Assembly: GCA_963931925.1 (NCBI GenBank)
Contig: OZ007575.1
Span: 30,349,244-30,413,243, forward strand
Direction of reading: 5' to 3'
Length of the DNA: 64,000 nucleotides
Source: Onchidella celtica
Taxonomy: Eukaryota; Mollusca; Gastropoda; Systellommatophora; Onchidiidae
The notes under the pieces were generated by a model that had not been told where the DNA came from, did no database searches, and saw only the letters and a list, made by a program, of their open reading frames with translations. Position 1 is the stretch's first letter. Every line of letters starts with the position of its first letter. Below are positions 12,151 to 23,772 of the stretch, in pieces. Made by a program: the position numbers and the translations under genes.

Positions 12151-12344
12151 GGTGGGTGGGGGGGGGGGGGAGGGGGATAAGGATACATTTGATCTAAGCT
12201 TATATTTAGAAATGTAGGGAAACGTACTGACACCCCTTTTGTCTCTCTTCTGTTACTCACTACTTGCAGTCAGTTATAAAAGTGGTCCCTGCACACAAGT
12301 TACATTCTTGCTTATAATATCATTCTGTAAAGGCAGAGAGATGA

Positions 12345-12431
12345 GAAGGAAAGAGAGAGAGAGAGAAGAGAGAGAGAGAGGAGAGAGAGAAAACTGGAGG
12401 GCGACTGAGGTAAAGAGAGAAAGAGCGAGAG

Positions 12432-12519
<88 letters not shown>

Positions 12520-12530
12520 GAGAAAAGAGA
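12345..12530. repeat. (GA)n microsatellite
   Basis: Imperfect GA-rich sequence leading into about 75-80 bp of perfect GA ending near 12517. Arg/Glu and Leu/Ser frames here are artefacts. Interval 12531-12917 shows no gene. Confidence 0.97.
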
Positions 12531-12917
12531 AAACATGAAACCTGCCGACGTCGGCTCTAGATCAGTATAAGCATGGTCCAGAAGATAAAAATGGTTGTGA
12601 TCGGAAACAAAATTAATGGAAGTAATCACATTCAGAGATTTACTTTATGACCACAGTTCACCAGTGAAAATAATTTCTGTCTCCATAATGATTAGCTAAG
12701 TGACGCGTTTCTTTCAGACGATCTGTCAGACCTTGAAACTTCAGCTATCAGCACTTCTAACATTGAATTGAGGTACTCATGCGGAAAAGCTGTGTCACAG
12801 AACACACTAAACGAAAATACACAACAACAACTCGGGTGGGTGTGGCTGTTCTACATCTGTTACATCATCCGATGCGTGCAGTAAGGTTATCACTACCATG
12901 GGCATGGTGGTCGTCAC

Positions 12918-13030
12918 AACGACAGCAACAACAACAGCAACGATAATACCGCCACCACCACCATCATCACCGCCACGACCACCATCACCACCACCATCAA
13001 CAACAACAACAGCTATGACAACAGCAATAA
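12918..13030. repeat. CAN trinucleotide-rich tract, left part
   Basis: Mixed ACA, ACC, CAT and CAA triplets. Together with 13741-13920 it appears to have been one tract before the Helitron inserted. Confidence 0.85.
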
Positions 13031-13740
13031 TCTATACAAAAAAAATGTAAGAAAACCCCTTTGTTCCCTATGGACTCAAAAACTACTGGACGTATTGAAC
13101 TGAAATTTGGCACACACAATTGTACGATACTGACCTGTGTTCCTATGTACATAGGCATAAAAAAGCTTATGGGATTCGTGAGTTATTCCAATAATGCGAT
13201 AAGAATGGAACAGTAAATTTGCGAGAGCGTTTGATCCGAATTGTACGTTCGTTAACCTATGACCTCTTTCTTTGTTAATCGCTTTTCCACTTCCGGCCCC
13301 GGAATTCGATTCATAATCACAGTAGTGTCTGTGAGAGCTAGATCTAGCATGCACTAATGCAGCATGCCCCCTAAAAAACGTACTATCGGTAGGCATACAA
13401 GTCTCAAATCGCTGTAGTTTTTTTTATTGAAAATTTATTGTTTCGCCATCATTCAGATCTATTTCGAGTCATGGTTCGCCATTTTAAGATTTCGTTATCA
13501 TTACCTGCGATGTGTTCACTATCAAACACACTAACCCGTGCGCAAATCATGCAGTTGTACGGGATGCGCAGGGTGTCAACTCACAAAGGCAGAGCAGTAA
13601 GACTTATTTAAAAACAAACAAACAAAAATAAAATAAACAAATAGGAACAGGCCAGATGAAGCAGGTCCATAATAACCACCCAGAACTGAAACCAATATTC
13701 AAACCGATTTATCCCCGGCAGGGCCGGGGACCTCAGCTAG
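13031..13740 (+). mobile_element. Non-autonomous Helitron
   Basis: The 5' end begins TCTATACAAAA, followed by the block CTCAAAAACTACTGGACG and TGAAATTTGGCACA seen in many Helitrons. The 3' end has the hairpin CCCCGGC-AGG-GCCGGGG (13713-13729), an 8-bp spacer and CTAG (13737-13740). The flanks are A on the left and T on the right, as expected for insertion between A and T without target duplication. No Rep/helicase reading frame is present, so it is non-autonomous. Both flanks are CAN-triplet repeat, confirming the boundaries. Confidence 0.88.
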
Positions 13741-13920
13741 TAATAATAATAACAATAAGCAACAACAACAGCCGCAACAATAATACCACCACCAACAACA
13801 CTATCATCACCACCATCACCACGAACAAGTATAATGACAACAATAATAACAACAACAATATAAACAACAATAGTTGCAACAAAAATAACAACAACAATGC
13901 CCAACAACAACTACAACTAG
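13741..13920. repeat. CAN/AAT trinucleotide-rich tract, right part
   Basis: AAT, CAA, ACC and CAT triplets continue the tract seen at 12918-13030. The Asn/Thr-rich 176-aa frame from 13656 starts inside the Helitron and crosses its end, so it is not a gene. Confidence 0.85.
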
Positions 13921-14155
13921 AGAGCACATTCAAAATTTCACGGCAGTCCAGTGTAACATACCGTCATTTAGAATGTTCTTGTATTCTGAATTACTCTGTT
14001 TTCCAACTCTTGTTTATGATATCCATGTCAATGTGGTTTCTCATCTGTCACACCTGCAGCAATCTTATACACATACTTTATTATTTTTTTAATATCCTCA
14101 TAATTTCCTGCTTTGGAGTGGAGACCACAGATGCAAATGTCATCAATCAACCTAG

Positions 14156-14250
14156 ACGAGGGGCAGTGCCTAGTGCATTAGTGTAATGCATAATCTATGG
14201 GCGGCGAGAGCAACCAGACTGGTGCCCAAACCAGCCTGTTTCACCCCTTA
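14156..14250 (-). mobile_element. Family Q element fragment
   Basis: GGGCAGTGCCTA, TATGGGCGG, CAGACTGGTGCC and AAACCAGCC are the reverse complement of blocks in the family Q copy at 17079-17165. Confidence 0.6.
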
Positions 14251-16079
14251 ATGTGGAGCCAATGTTCAGTTCCCAGTCTTCCCTCTGGGCTCTTGAATTT
14301 CCAAGTTCTGTATGGGTATTGAAAGTAAAACCACGGTAGGTTATCTGGAGATACTTGCCCCATAACATCAGTCTAGGGTTTGTTGAGTTAATACATTGCT
14401 TTTCTTTTTTTGGCTAATGTCCTTTACATTCTAAAATCACGACTCGGAATGCAAATTTTGAATAGTATTTAAACAGTTGGGGGTGGAGAATTTGACGAAC
14501 TTAAGACTTTGACAGACTAGTGATCTCTATGGAGCCAGGGAGAGTATTCACTGAAATTCTTCAGGCTCGTATTCTGTATAGAGTCACTGAGCCAACATAG
14601 CCCAAAAATCTTTACGCTCTGGGGGTCAGCAATGCGGAAGTACAAGGTGTGGAGACTTGGCCAGTGCAAGAACTACTGAGGCATTGGGGGGCGTCTCCTT
14701 TACACAAGCTAATCGTGTGGAATAATTTAGAGCAAATAGATACTGGCATCTTTTCGGTGGTCGTGGTTGGAGGAGAACTGTCCTTGACATTTCATAGTTA
14801 AGCACGGGCGAAATAAAAGGTAGTGGAATCGATCTCTGGAATTATACTTTGCGTCGATATCTGGAATATAGTTTGGGTCGATATCTGCAAAGGTTAAGGT
14901 CGCTTCTGTGGCATTGTGGGATATGGCAGAACTCGTCATGAAACACATTATTATAGGTTGCGAAGTAAGTCTTTTTTTTTTTTTTCTTTTGGTCATTTAT
15001 CGTTATCGCTGCCCTCTGCTGAAAACTTGGGCAACATTAAGGATTTATAAAACTTTGATGAAAATCCCGAACTTGTCTGGAAAGAGATCTATAATTGTTG
15101 TGAAATATTAAATGAGCATTTTGTTACACTCCACGCGTGTTCAGCTTCAAACCGCGTCAGGTTGAATACATTCAGCGCCTTTGCCGTTTGTCAGACCGAC
15201 GCCGGGTTAAGATCTCCCGACTCCCTTTGGTGCAGTTTACCGGAAACAGGGGAGGACAAAAGTGCCTTGGGTTGCCAGTACTTGGTGGAGAGCGCTGTCA
15301 ATAACGAACCAAGTCCACATATTTGGGTCACAGAACTTTCAGCTTCAGTGAATACGTGTCTGCCAGCGGCATCCCACCTCGGGTTGACCTTCAACCTGTC
15401 TTAAGTCTCTCTACCCCCTCCCCCTCCCAGGATGTGGAAAAAGATACTCCAGCCAGCAATTCTACGGAAATCCGGTGCCTAGGAATGACGTCATCAGCTG
15501 GTTATGACATCACGCCGACATCTGTCTGATGTCGTTAGCCCGCTCTTACGGTCCTCCTATCAATGGAAATCCTCTACAAATCTGCTTGGGACTGACGCAG
15601 TGATGTTGGCTGGCATATGGTTTGTGATGTATTAGATCATGCCCAGTGGTATCATCAACAGTAACTGTTTAACGCTTTAACAACTGAAGTAGAAATTAAA
15701 CCAACAAAAATTCTTATTAATTACCGATCTATCGATATTCAGCCAATTCACTGAGGCAACTGCGAATCTAAGTAATCATTTCAACTATCAGTAGTTTTAA
15801 ATGATGGAGAAATTAACGCTTTCACAACTACTCAGTGAATGCCCTAACATTTAAAAAGTCAATGTTATCGTTACGGTACTAGTTAAATAAATGCAAACAT
15901 AATTATCAATGTTAACCGTGAAGACTTCGTTGATGGTCCATTTGAAATTGTACTTAAAAGCAACAGCAACAATCACCTCATACGAGGTTATGTTCCCGTG
16001 TTGGAAATATGGTACGCTGGGCTCTAAAAAGTTAAAGGCGATCGCAGCCATAGGCTTTTACACATCTGTATCACATGAG
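14251..16079. other. No gene recognised; small local repeat at 14829-14893
   Basis: A roughly 24-bp motif TCGATATCTGGAATAT recurs about three times at 14829-14893. Frames such as 15162-15404 are open but show no domain and no matching splice context that I can argue for. Confidence 0.45.
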
Positions 16080-16084
16080 TGCCA

Positions 16085-16205
16085 TTACTACGGATCCACT
16101 ACCACCATCCTTATCACCATCCAAACTACCACCATCACTTCTATGGCAACACCACAACCATCATTGCTCCCCCACACTCCACCCCACCAAATCCCCCATC
16201 CACAA
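16085..16205. repeat. CAC/CCA-rich imperfect triplet tract
   Basis: ACCATC, CCACCAT and ACCACC triplets precede a T-run. Interval 16206-17078 has no supported feature. Confidence 0.65.
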
Positions 16206-17078
16206 CACCTTTTTTTTTTCTTCATAGCCGTGCGTACGCTTTTTTGGAGAGAGAGATTTTCTTCCTTATTCTATGTTGGTTGAATGAAACACAAGCGGAC
16301 AAAGGCCAGACCTTGATAAGAAATTACTGAACAAGGGGCGGGGTCAAGACTGACAGTTAAACACTTTATCTATGATAATAAGTGCTTACATGATTGTAGA
16401 ATCACAAATAATGCGTGTCAAAATCGATTTTTTTCCTTAGCCTGCCAGTTCTTCGATTTTCCGATTTAGACTTAAAATTACGTTAGCCTGAATATTTAGG
16501 ACTGCAGCCTTCGTTTTTTTTTTTTTTAAATCCATGTATATAATTCACAAATTCTCCACCTTTGAACGCAAACGGCTATTTATATTAAGCCACCTAGAGT
16601 AACTCAATTTTGCATGTAGGTTTCAAATACCGTGGACTGTGCACAGAAGGTTGAATTTTTAAAATTTGGTTTTGTTTGTCAAAATTTTGAGTTTGCTTTG
16701 TATCGCTGACCGCTCATCTCTGATCCCCATGTTTTTTTTCCACGAGCACATGAAGTGACGTCAACACATTTCGCTGGCTGATTTAAACGATTCGACGTGC
16801 TCGCGGCCAAAATTAGAACACAGGAATATCCGGCTGCTTGCTTAGGGAATTATTTCGGTTTGCCGAAACAGATATAGAGAGGGTAGAAAATGTCGGGTGG
16901 GACAGTGGTTGGGGATCCGAGCGGAGTGAGGCTTTTAAGCTTGTAGAAACTATTCTTCACCGACTCAGAGGAGATCGTTGTCTGGTGTTTGACTTCACTG
17001 TATTAGACGAGTAACTCTAGTATTCGTGTTTCGTCATTCAGCCAAGTGCTCTCATTTACCCTGCCCCGGGGTGGCGGG

Positions 17079-17270
17079 CAGACCATGGCTGGTCTAGGTG
17101 CCAGTCCGATGGTTCACCGCCCATAAAGTTTGCTTCACAATAAACACTATAGGCACTGCCCACAGCGCGACCCAGCGGCATACAGCCGGCAGAAGCTCTT
17201 GTGCAGCAGTGTGAAGCAAAAAATCTGGGCAGCGAGCCATCAGTCTGGCGCCTACATCAACCTTGGTCTG
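17079..17270. mobile_element. Family Q palindromic MITE
   Basis: The two arms form an imperfect inverted repeat of about 60 bp. The left starts CAGACCATGGCTGGTCTAGG and ends TTTGCTTCACA; the right starts TGTGAAGCAAA and ends CCTTGGTCTG. The CAG...CTG termini resemble hAT ends, but the flanking 8-mers do not match. A related fragment lies at 14156-14250. Confidence 0.75.
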
Positions 17271-18326
17271 TTACATCCCTAATATGGTCCTAAACCATCA
17301 TTCGCTTCAAGGTTTTCTGCAGAAGAATTGCGCTCAGTGTAACACTATATGATTCAGGCAAACAGAGGGCAGTGTACACACTGACAGTGCATGCAGTTCT
17401 TTATTTCCATTTCTTTTCCACGAGTCCCTTTCTCTGGGTGTAAAAATAGGAGAGAACATGGCATGTTCATTATTTAAGCTTTTCTTTTTGGTAAGTTGCC
17501 CGTACTTCTTGGTTTGGTGAATGTAAACAAAAAAGAAAAAAGAACGAAGTGCGAGGGGGAAACTAATTTGTCAGATGCAGCTCTTCAGTGTAACAAAGCG
17601 CTTGGGTAGGTGGGTGGCTGGCTGGCTGGGGGAACCAGGAAGTTCTTCAATGTATAGATAGGTGGAGATAGAGGCAAGATTTTTTAAACCAGAAACAATG
17701 TGTGTCCTTTATCTACCTGCATGTTGAATTGTCATTTATGACGTGACATGCAAGCACTTACATTCTCTGAAAGTGTCGCCAAGAAATATAAATCAACGTG
17801 AAAAATAGAATAAGACGCATTTTTACAAATACACACCAAACACTCATATCTCAAGAGATTGTTGTTACCGGTAAGTACGTACCCCAACTATTTTGCGCTA
17901 GGGGTGCGTATTTTAAAGCCTTTTGTGACTCCGGAGCTGGAGAGCCCCCCCCCCCCCGACATAGCCTTAACAACAGCCTTAATTAAGTATCCTTTCAGAT
18001 ATTCTTTTTGTTTTCATCTGTTTTTTCATTGAAAAGGGTAAGGGATTCGATAAGATTTAGGATTGAGGATAGGGACAGGGTCAGGGATAGGTACGTATAC
18101 ATATGCGTCCTTAGAGCAAAACGCGCTTGGAGTACGTTCATACACGTGACAACGGCCACCTCAAGAGCTTTACTGTAACTTGCTTTTACAATGCCATGAA
18201 CACAGTGCAGTGATATTAGACAAAGTAACAACAATAACAAAACAGATGTTAGCTATTTCTTCACAAACAGCCGCCTTTTCCAAGCATCTAAATCAGCCAA
18301 CATTGATTACTGATGAGACTTCATTA
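17271..18326. other. No gene recognised
   Basis: Contains a C-run near 17946-17958 and a short GGCTGGCTGG stretch at 17618. No coding or repeat family was identified. Confidence 0.45.
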
Positions 18327-18590
18327 CGCGACCTTAGTTCCTGTTTGTTTCTATCTCCATTTTCTGAAGAAAAAAAACACAAAAAAACTGGACATGTTTT
18401 AGAATGTAGAAGAGGTATAATAAATGTACACTTTAGCACTTGTTTAAAATGTGTTGCGACATTCATCAAGTTGTTTCACAGTTCCGATTTATTCTAACAC
18501 CTTACCATAATACTGAAACCGCAAACGTTAAACGTTGAATTTCTTACTTGTACAAAAGTGGAGTTAGAGCAAACAAGAACTAAGGTCGCG
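18327..18590 (+). mobile_element. Family B TIR element, best-preserved copy
   Basis: A 14-bp perfect inverted repeat CGCGACCTTAGTTC bounds the element and extends imperfectly with CTGTTTG/TTGTTTG. ATTA lies on both sides, a possible 4-bp target duplication. The sequence to the right (ATTACAAAGCCGAATAGAG) is the core of family A, so family B probably landed inside a family A MITE. It has no coding capacity. Confidence 0.88.
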
Positions 18591-19785
18591 ATTACAAAGC
18601 CGAATAGAGAAATGATTGCTGTTCAACTATAGCTCACTGTTCAACTATAGCTCACTGTTCAACTATAGCTCACTGTTCAACTACAGCTCACTGTTTAACT
18701 ATAGCTCACTGTTCAACTATAGCTCACTGTTCAACTATAGCTCACTGTTCAACTATCGCTCACTGTTCAACTATAGCTCACTGTTCACCTATAGCTCACT
18801 GTTCACCTATAGCTCACTGTTCAACTTTAGCTCACTGTTCAACTATAGCTCACTGTTCACCTATAGCTCACTGTTCAACTATAGCTCACTGTTCAACTAT
18901 AGCTCACTGTTCAACTATAGCTCACTGTTCAACTTTAGCTCACTGTTCAACTATAGCTCACTGTTCAACTATAGCTCAGTGTTCAACTATAGCTCACTGT
19001 TAAACTATAGCTCACTGTTCAACTATAGCTCACTGTTCAACTATAGCTCACTGTTCAACTATAGCTCACTGTTGAACTTTAGCTCACTGTTCAACGGTAG
19101 CTCACTGTTCAACTATAGCTCACTGTTCAACTATAGCTCACTGTTCAACTATAGCTCACTGTTCAACTTTAGCTCACTGTTCAACTTTAGCTCACTGTTC
19201 AACTTTAGCTCACTGTTTAACTATAGCTCACTGTTCAACTATAGCTCACTGTTCAACTATAGCTCACTGTTCAACTATAGCTCACTGTTCACCTGTAGCT
19301 CATTGTTCAACTATAGCTCACTGTTCAACTATAGCTCACTGTTCAACTATAGCTCACTGTTCATCTATAGCTCACTGTTCGACTATAGCTCACTGTTCAA
19401 CTTTAGCTCACTGTTCAACTATAGCTCACTGTTCAACTTTAGCTCATTGTTCAACTTTAGCTCACTGTTCAACTTTAGCTCACTGTTCAACTATAGCTCA
19501 CTGTTCAACTTTAGCTCACTGTTCAACTTTAGCTCACTGTTCACCTATAGCTCACTGTTCACCTATAGCTCACTGTTCAACTAGCTCACTTTTCACCTAT
19601 AGCTCACTGTTCAACTATAACTCACTGTTCACCTATAGCTCACTGTTCACCTATAGCTTACTGTTCAACTATAGCTCACTGTTCACCTATAGCTCACTGT
19701 TCACCTATAGCTCACTGTTCAACCATAGCTCACTGTCCAACTATGGTTCACTGTGTAAAATACCACCCGCCCTTACAACAGTCTA
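18591..19785 (+). mobile_element. Family A MITE expanded by an internal minisatellite
   Basis: The left part ATTACAAAGCCGAATAGAG and the right part TTCACTGTGTAAAATACC, CCCTTACAACA match the two halves of family A elsewhere (22525-22646, 40301-40425). In those copies the halves are separated by a single GTTCAGCTATAGCTC-like block; here that block is amplified to about 63 units. The left TIR is lost or decayed at the family B insertion. Confidence 0.72.
18618..19755. repeat. 18-bp minisatellite, about 63 copies
   Basis: The unit is CTCACTGTTCAACTATAG, with common variants at one or two positions (ACTTTAG, ACCTATAG). Because 18 is a multiple of three, one frame stays open for 322 residues of SSLFNY repeats. 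That frame starts with TTG, has no ATG, and closes where a 2-bp deletion creates a stop near 19585. It is not a gene. Confidence 0.98.
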
Positions 19786-19969
19786 TTTCTATTGCACCTA
19801 TACTAGTAGAGATAGAAGAATTTCTTGCCTCGGTGTGGGACAAGCGAATCGGAGCGAAGCATACCTAGGCTTTAAATGTGTCAATAAGTGAGATGACCAA
19901 ACAAACGTTCCTATCTATCTATTTAATGCACTTGAATTTAATTTTTTTTAAATTTTATTTCATTTTACT

Positions 19970-20060
19970 TAATTCTTTCTTTCTTTCTTTCTTCCTTTCT
20001 TTCTTTCTTTCTTTCGTTCTTTCTTCCTTTCTTTCTTTTTTATTTATTTATTTATTTTAC
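19970..20060. repeat. (TTTC)n / TTTA microsatellite
   Basis: TTTC repeats with TTCC and GTTC variants, passing into TTTA. Confidence 0.9.
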
Positions 20061-21427
20061 TTATCGACTTATTTATGTAATTAGCCTACTTATGAACACC
20101 AAGTCATGCACACAATGGATACAAACCAAATCGCATTTCAATCTGAGTCCCCCACCTCCCCACTCCATCTCTACCCCCCAGATGAGGAGAAGGAAGAGAG
20201 AAACGAGACTTATTCCAGAGAAAGAGAAACGAGTAAAATAAAAACACGGAAGATAGAAACAAAAGAACCAAACAAAGCAAGAAACAACAAAACAAAAAAA
20301 CAAGTCTAACCCTGACACCTGTAAGTAACACATGTGTCTTTAATCCTTGAGGCACAAAGAGAGACTGGGGGACAAACAAAGCCAGATGTAATAGTAAAAA
20401 ACAGGCGGTGCGCATGAGTGTAATTTCACAGGATCTTCCTAGTTTTCGTTCAGTATATTACAACATCTGCCTCTTCCCCCCTTCCCTCTCCCTCACCTGA
20501 CTCCTGGCCCTTGACATCCTCCCCTCTCCCTCTTTCCCCCCACCCAGCACCCCTCGCCCCCTGCCCCTTCATTATTTTCCATTATTTCAAATCAAAAATT
20601 TGATTTATATCTCCGAGGCGCCAGTCCTCCACGTTTCCAAGCCATGATAAATCCTCCTGACCGCAGCTAATTAAATGCCAGCGTTCCTAACACTTTTCGA
20701 GTCTTTTTAATTAAAGACAATCAAATCACTGCGGCAGTTATAAAGAATATTATGTAAATCCCAGGCAGCCACGACGTAGGCCTACACGTTCACACAGTCA
20801 TACACAATAAATGGAACGTTGTATCCGGATTGGAATGAGCGCTTGAGTTCAGACAGCGTGAGTGAATCTTAACAGTTTTTGTTTATCTGCAACATATGTT
20901 CTTAATACACAATGTTATTGCACAAAAAAGCTCGCCCCCCTCCTTCGTTCTCTGTAATTGTTTGTATAGTGTTTTCGCTCTGGAAATGAGGGAGCTTTTG
21001 CTTTCAAACTGTCAAAAGTACACGATTCCCCCCCCCAGGCATGTTGTAAAATCAGCACACGGGACGTCCGGTTGAGAATGGTATTTTTGTTTTTTTAAGA
21101 CAGCACGTGCGCGGTATTTTAAAGAATAACTTTTTAATATCATGACATGCAAAATACTTTTGGGGCATTCAGTTTACAAAAAAATGCAAGTGCTTTGTGT
21201 TCAAAATCACAAAATAATAAACCAGGGGCCAGCTGCATTTTTCTGACTTTAACTCTCTGACTACTGACACTGTGAGAGCTACATTTTCCCAAATCCTGTT
21301 TATATGAAGATCCACTTATTTCAGTTACTTTAGATGGTAAATGTGAATGTAAATTATGATATTTGTCTATATTTATAAACTGGTAGAGAGATCTAGGGTT
21401 AAAACCTAAATCTTTGTTTGACGTTGT
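20061..21427. other. No gene recognised
   Basis: Contains a C/T-rich stretch at 20467-20570 and A-rich DNA at 20180-20310. CCAGGGGCCAGCTGCATTTT at 21223 resembles a DNA-transposon end, but no partner was found. Confidence 0.45.
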
Positions 21428-21509
<82 letters not shown>

Positions 21510-21603
21510 GATCTATCTATCTGTTTGTCTGTCTGTATGTCTGTCTGTCTGTCTGTCTGCCTGCGTGCCTGATTGAGCGCCTATCTGTTCTATCTACCCG
21601 TCT

Positions 21604-21700
<97 letters not shown>

Positions 21701-21704
21701 ACTT
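21428..21704. repeat. Compound ATCT / CTGT / (TC)n / ATCT microsatellite
   Basis: About 80 bp of ATCT, then CTGT, a short spacer, about 76 bp of perfect TC, and four more ATCT units. Confidence 0.97.
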
Positions 21705-21981
21705 TATTGTTTATAAAATTTAGAGCTTTCCACAATGACTGGAATCTTTGAACATCAGTCCTTAGTTCTCATGTCTGGAACAACAACAACAGCGACAGCA
21801 ACCACGACAACAACAACTCTATGACTCAGTAAGCTGAGATGGTGGTAAAAAAAAATAAATCTATTGTTACCACGTGATACAGGGACACAAGGTTATTTGC
21901 CCATGTGTTGAATCTTCCATCAGCAATGACGAGTGATGGAGACGTCATTGTCTTTCTGGCCGGATTTTCTGTTGCGGCCTT

Positions 21982-22430
21982 TTGAATGGATGGGGGCAGG
22001 GGAGGTGGGGGAAAAGCGAGGGGGTGGGTGGGGGGGGGGGTTGTTTGTTTCTTTCTGATAAATCAGGAAATAAAACTCTCTCTCTCTTTCCGTGTGTGTG
22101 TGTGTGTGTAAAATGTTATTGTGGAGTTTTTTTTTTTTTCGTTGTTACTAAGGCAGTGTGTGTGTTTGTGCGGTGGGTGGTGGTGGTGTGGGGGGGGGGG
22201 CGGAATGGTCGTTCATTTCTTTTTGGGGAAAACAATGGATGTACATTATAATTTTATTGTTAGAGACCTTTTTAAAATTTAAAAATTCTGTAAGCTTAAC
22301 TCTTGGGATGTGGCGCTGTCATTCACATAGTATAGTAGTTAGAGACGGGAATAGCGGAGGGGAATGAGTCAAGGAGAAAAAATAACCGGTGGGTGGGTGG
22401 GGGGGGGGGGGTAGGGCAAGAACTTTTTAA
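21982..22430. repeat. G-rich, GT-rich region
   Basis: Includes GGGTGGG stretches, a GTGTGT run near 22092, poly-G runs near 22030, 22190 and 22400, and a T13 run at 22127. The frames are simple-sequence artefacts. Confidence 0.7.
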
Positions 22431-22524
22431 AGCAAGAAGTGACTCATTTCGTGTACATCACATGTATGAGGAAATATTGGAGAGATCGTTTATTGAACAA
22501 AGAGCTAGCAATTAAAAGAAGAGG

Positions 22525-22646
22525 CGGCTGTTAAGAAGTGATCGTAGACTAATTACAAAGACCGAATAGAGAAAAGACTAAGTTGTGTGTTCACTGCTCA
22601 CCTACAGCTGACTGTGTGAACTATCACGGTCCCCTAACAACATCCA
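22525..22646 (+). mobile_element. Family A MITE, complete copy
   Basis: The left end GGCTGTTAAGAAGTGATCGT pairs imperfectly with the right end ACGGTCCCCTAACAACATCC. The core is CTAATTACAAAGACCGAATA, GTTGTGTGTTCACTGCTCAC, ACAGCTGACTGTGTGAAC. This is the unexpanded counterpart of 18591-19785. Confidence 0.78.
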
Positions 22647-22757
22647 GTAAAAGAGAAACATGTGATAGGATGAGGATGGGTGGAAGGAGGTGGATAGAGA
22701 CAACAAGTAGTCGATTGAACAGAAACTAAAGTAGAGTCAAATAAATCATTATTTTTT

Positions 22758-22800
22758 CTATTTGGCTTTATAATTAGGCTACGTTCCCCTGACACCCACT
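22758..22800 (-). mobile_element. Family A MITE fragment
   Basis: TCTATTTGGCTTTATAATTA and GGCTACGTTCCCCTGACA match one end of family A in reverse orientation. Confidence 0.6.
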
Positions 22801-22819
22801 TCCCTACAATAGCCTAGGC

Positions 22820-23140
22820 CAGTGTTTCTCAGCTTGTTTTGTCCCACGCCCTTCTGCAATTTTAAATGCTCCCCGCCATATTAGGACAAAATATACAATA
22901 TGTACATAAAGATTTTAAAAATATCTTTGTATTCATTTAAGTCGTGCATCTGTTAAGTTCGATGTTTTAATCAGAGCTAAACAAAGAAAGCACCAACACG
23001 ACATAAGCAAAGAACAGTTTATCTGTGCAGTTCAAATACGCTATGAAATTGAGACTTCTTTAAAAAAATCCCAAACCCCCCCCATATTGAAGCCCTATAC
23101 CCCACCATAGTATTGCCAAGCCTCACCGAGAGAAACACTG
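22820..23140. mobile_element. hAT-like MITE (AGTGTTTCTC family), copy 2
   Basis: The left end CAGTGTTTCTCAGC and the right end GAGAGAAACACTG are inverted. TTTTGTCCCACGCCC near the left end and CCCCACCATAGTATTGCCA near the right match the copies at 5526 and 48972. Flanking 8-mers do not match, perhaps because a family E element abuts the right end at 23147. Confidence 0.72.
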
Positions 23141-23146
23141 CGTCCC

Positions 23147-23384
23147 CTTAGAATGACAAGGTTCTGTCTCCACTTTTTGGCTGAACTGAGTTACACACTA
23201 CACACTACTTCTACAGGCCTCCTCCATTGTGTGTCAAAGTATGAAGCAGTTTCGTTGTGTCATTTGTTAAGTATTACTAAAAATAAAAGAAAAATTCTTT
23301 ACTCTAAACGCTATGATGACATGAAAGTTCAATCATCAATTTCTCAAAAGTTGACGGAAGGGAATTAAAACCTTGCGTTCTAAG
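23147..23384 (+). mobile_element. Family E TIR element, copy 1
   Basis: The left end CTTAGAATGACAAGGTT pairs with the right end AAACCTTGCGTTCTAAG at 14 or more positions. The interior GAGTTACACACTACACACTA, AGGCCTCCTCCATTGTGTGT and CAATCATCAATTTCTCAAAA is reversed in the copy at 29234-29468. Confidence 0.82.
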
Positions 23385-23584
23385 TGGACGCTGGCTTTGA
23401 TAAAACTGCCGGTTGAATGTGCAAGAAGAGGTTTTATCCTTTGTTTCTACAACGGAGATAGATCTAACTATTTCTTGCACTGAATCGACGAAATAGTTGT
23501 TGTCCAGAAGTGCACATACGACTTTGTTGCCTTGCAGAAGCCGAGCATTTGAAAAAAAAAAAAAAAAATCATGGTGAGCAAATT

Positions 23585-23770
23585 TCAACCTCGCCTTTAC
23601 CACCACCACCACTACCACCACAACCGCTGTCACAACTGCACCCTCACCACCACCAATACTGCAGCAACAACCACCCTGCCAGTTACCCCCAGCCCCCAAC
23701 AACAACAACAAAACAAAACAACACCACTGTCATTCTTATCTTCACTACCACCGTCGCTACAACCACATCC
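23585..23770. repeat. CAC/ACA trinucleotide-rich tract
   Basis: Accumulated ACC, CAC and CAA triplets run up to the SINE head; more CAC triplets follow its end (24396-24446), so the SINE may sit in a former triplet tract. Confidence 0.75.
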
Positions 23771-23772
23771 AC

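Noticed and set aside
13656-14186. 176-aa Asn/Thr-rich frame
   Set aside because: Begins inside the Helitron and crosses its 3' end into a triplet repeat.
18616-19584. 322-residue open frame of SSLFNY repeats
   Set aside because: It is a translation of an 18-bp minisatellite, starts with TTG, contains no Met, and ends where a 2-bp deletion makes a stop.
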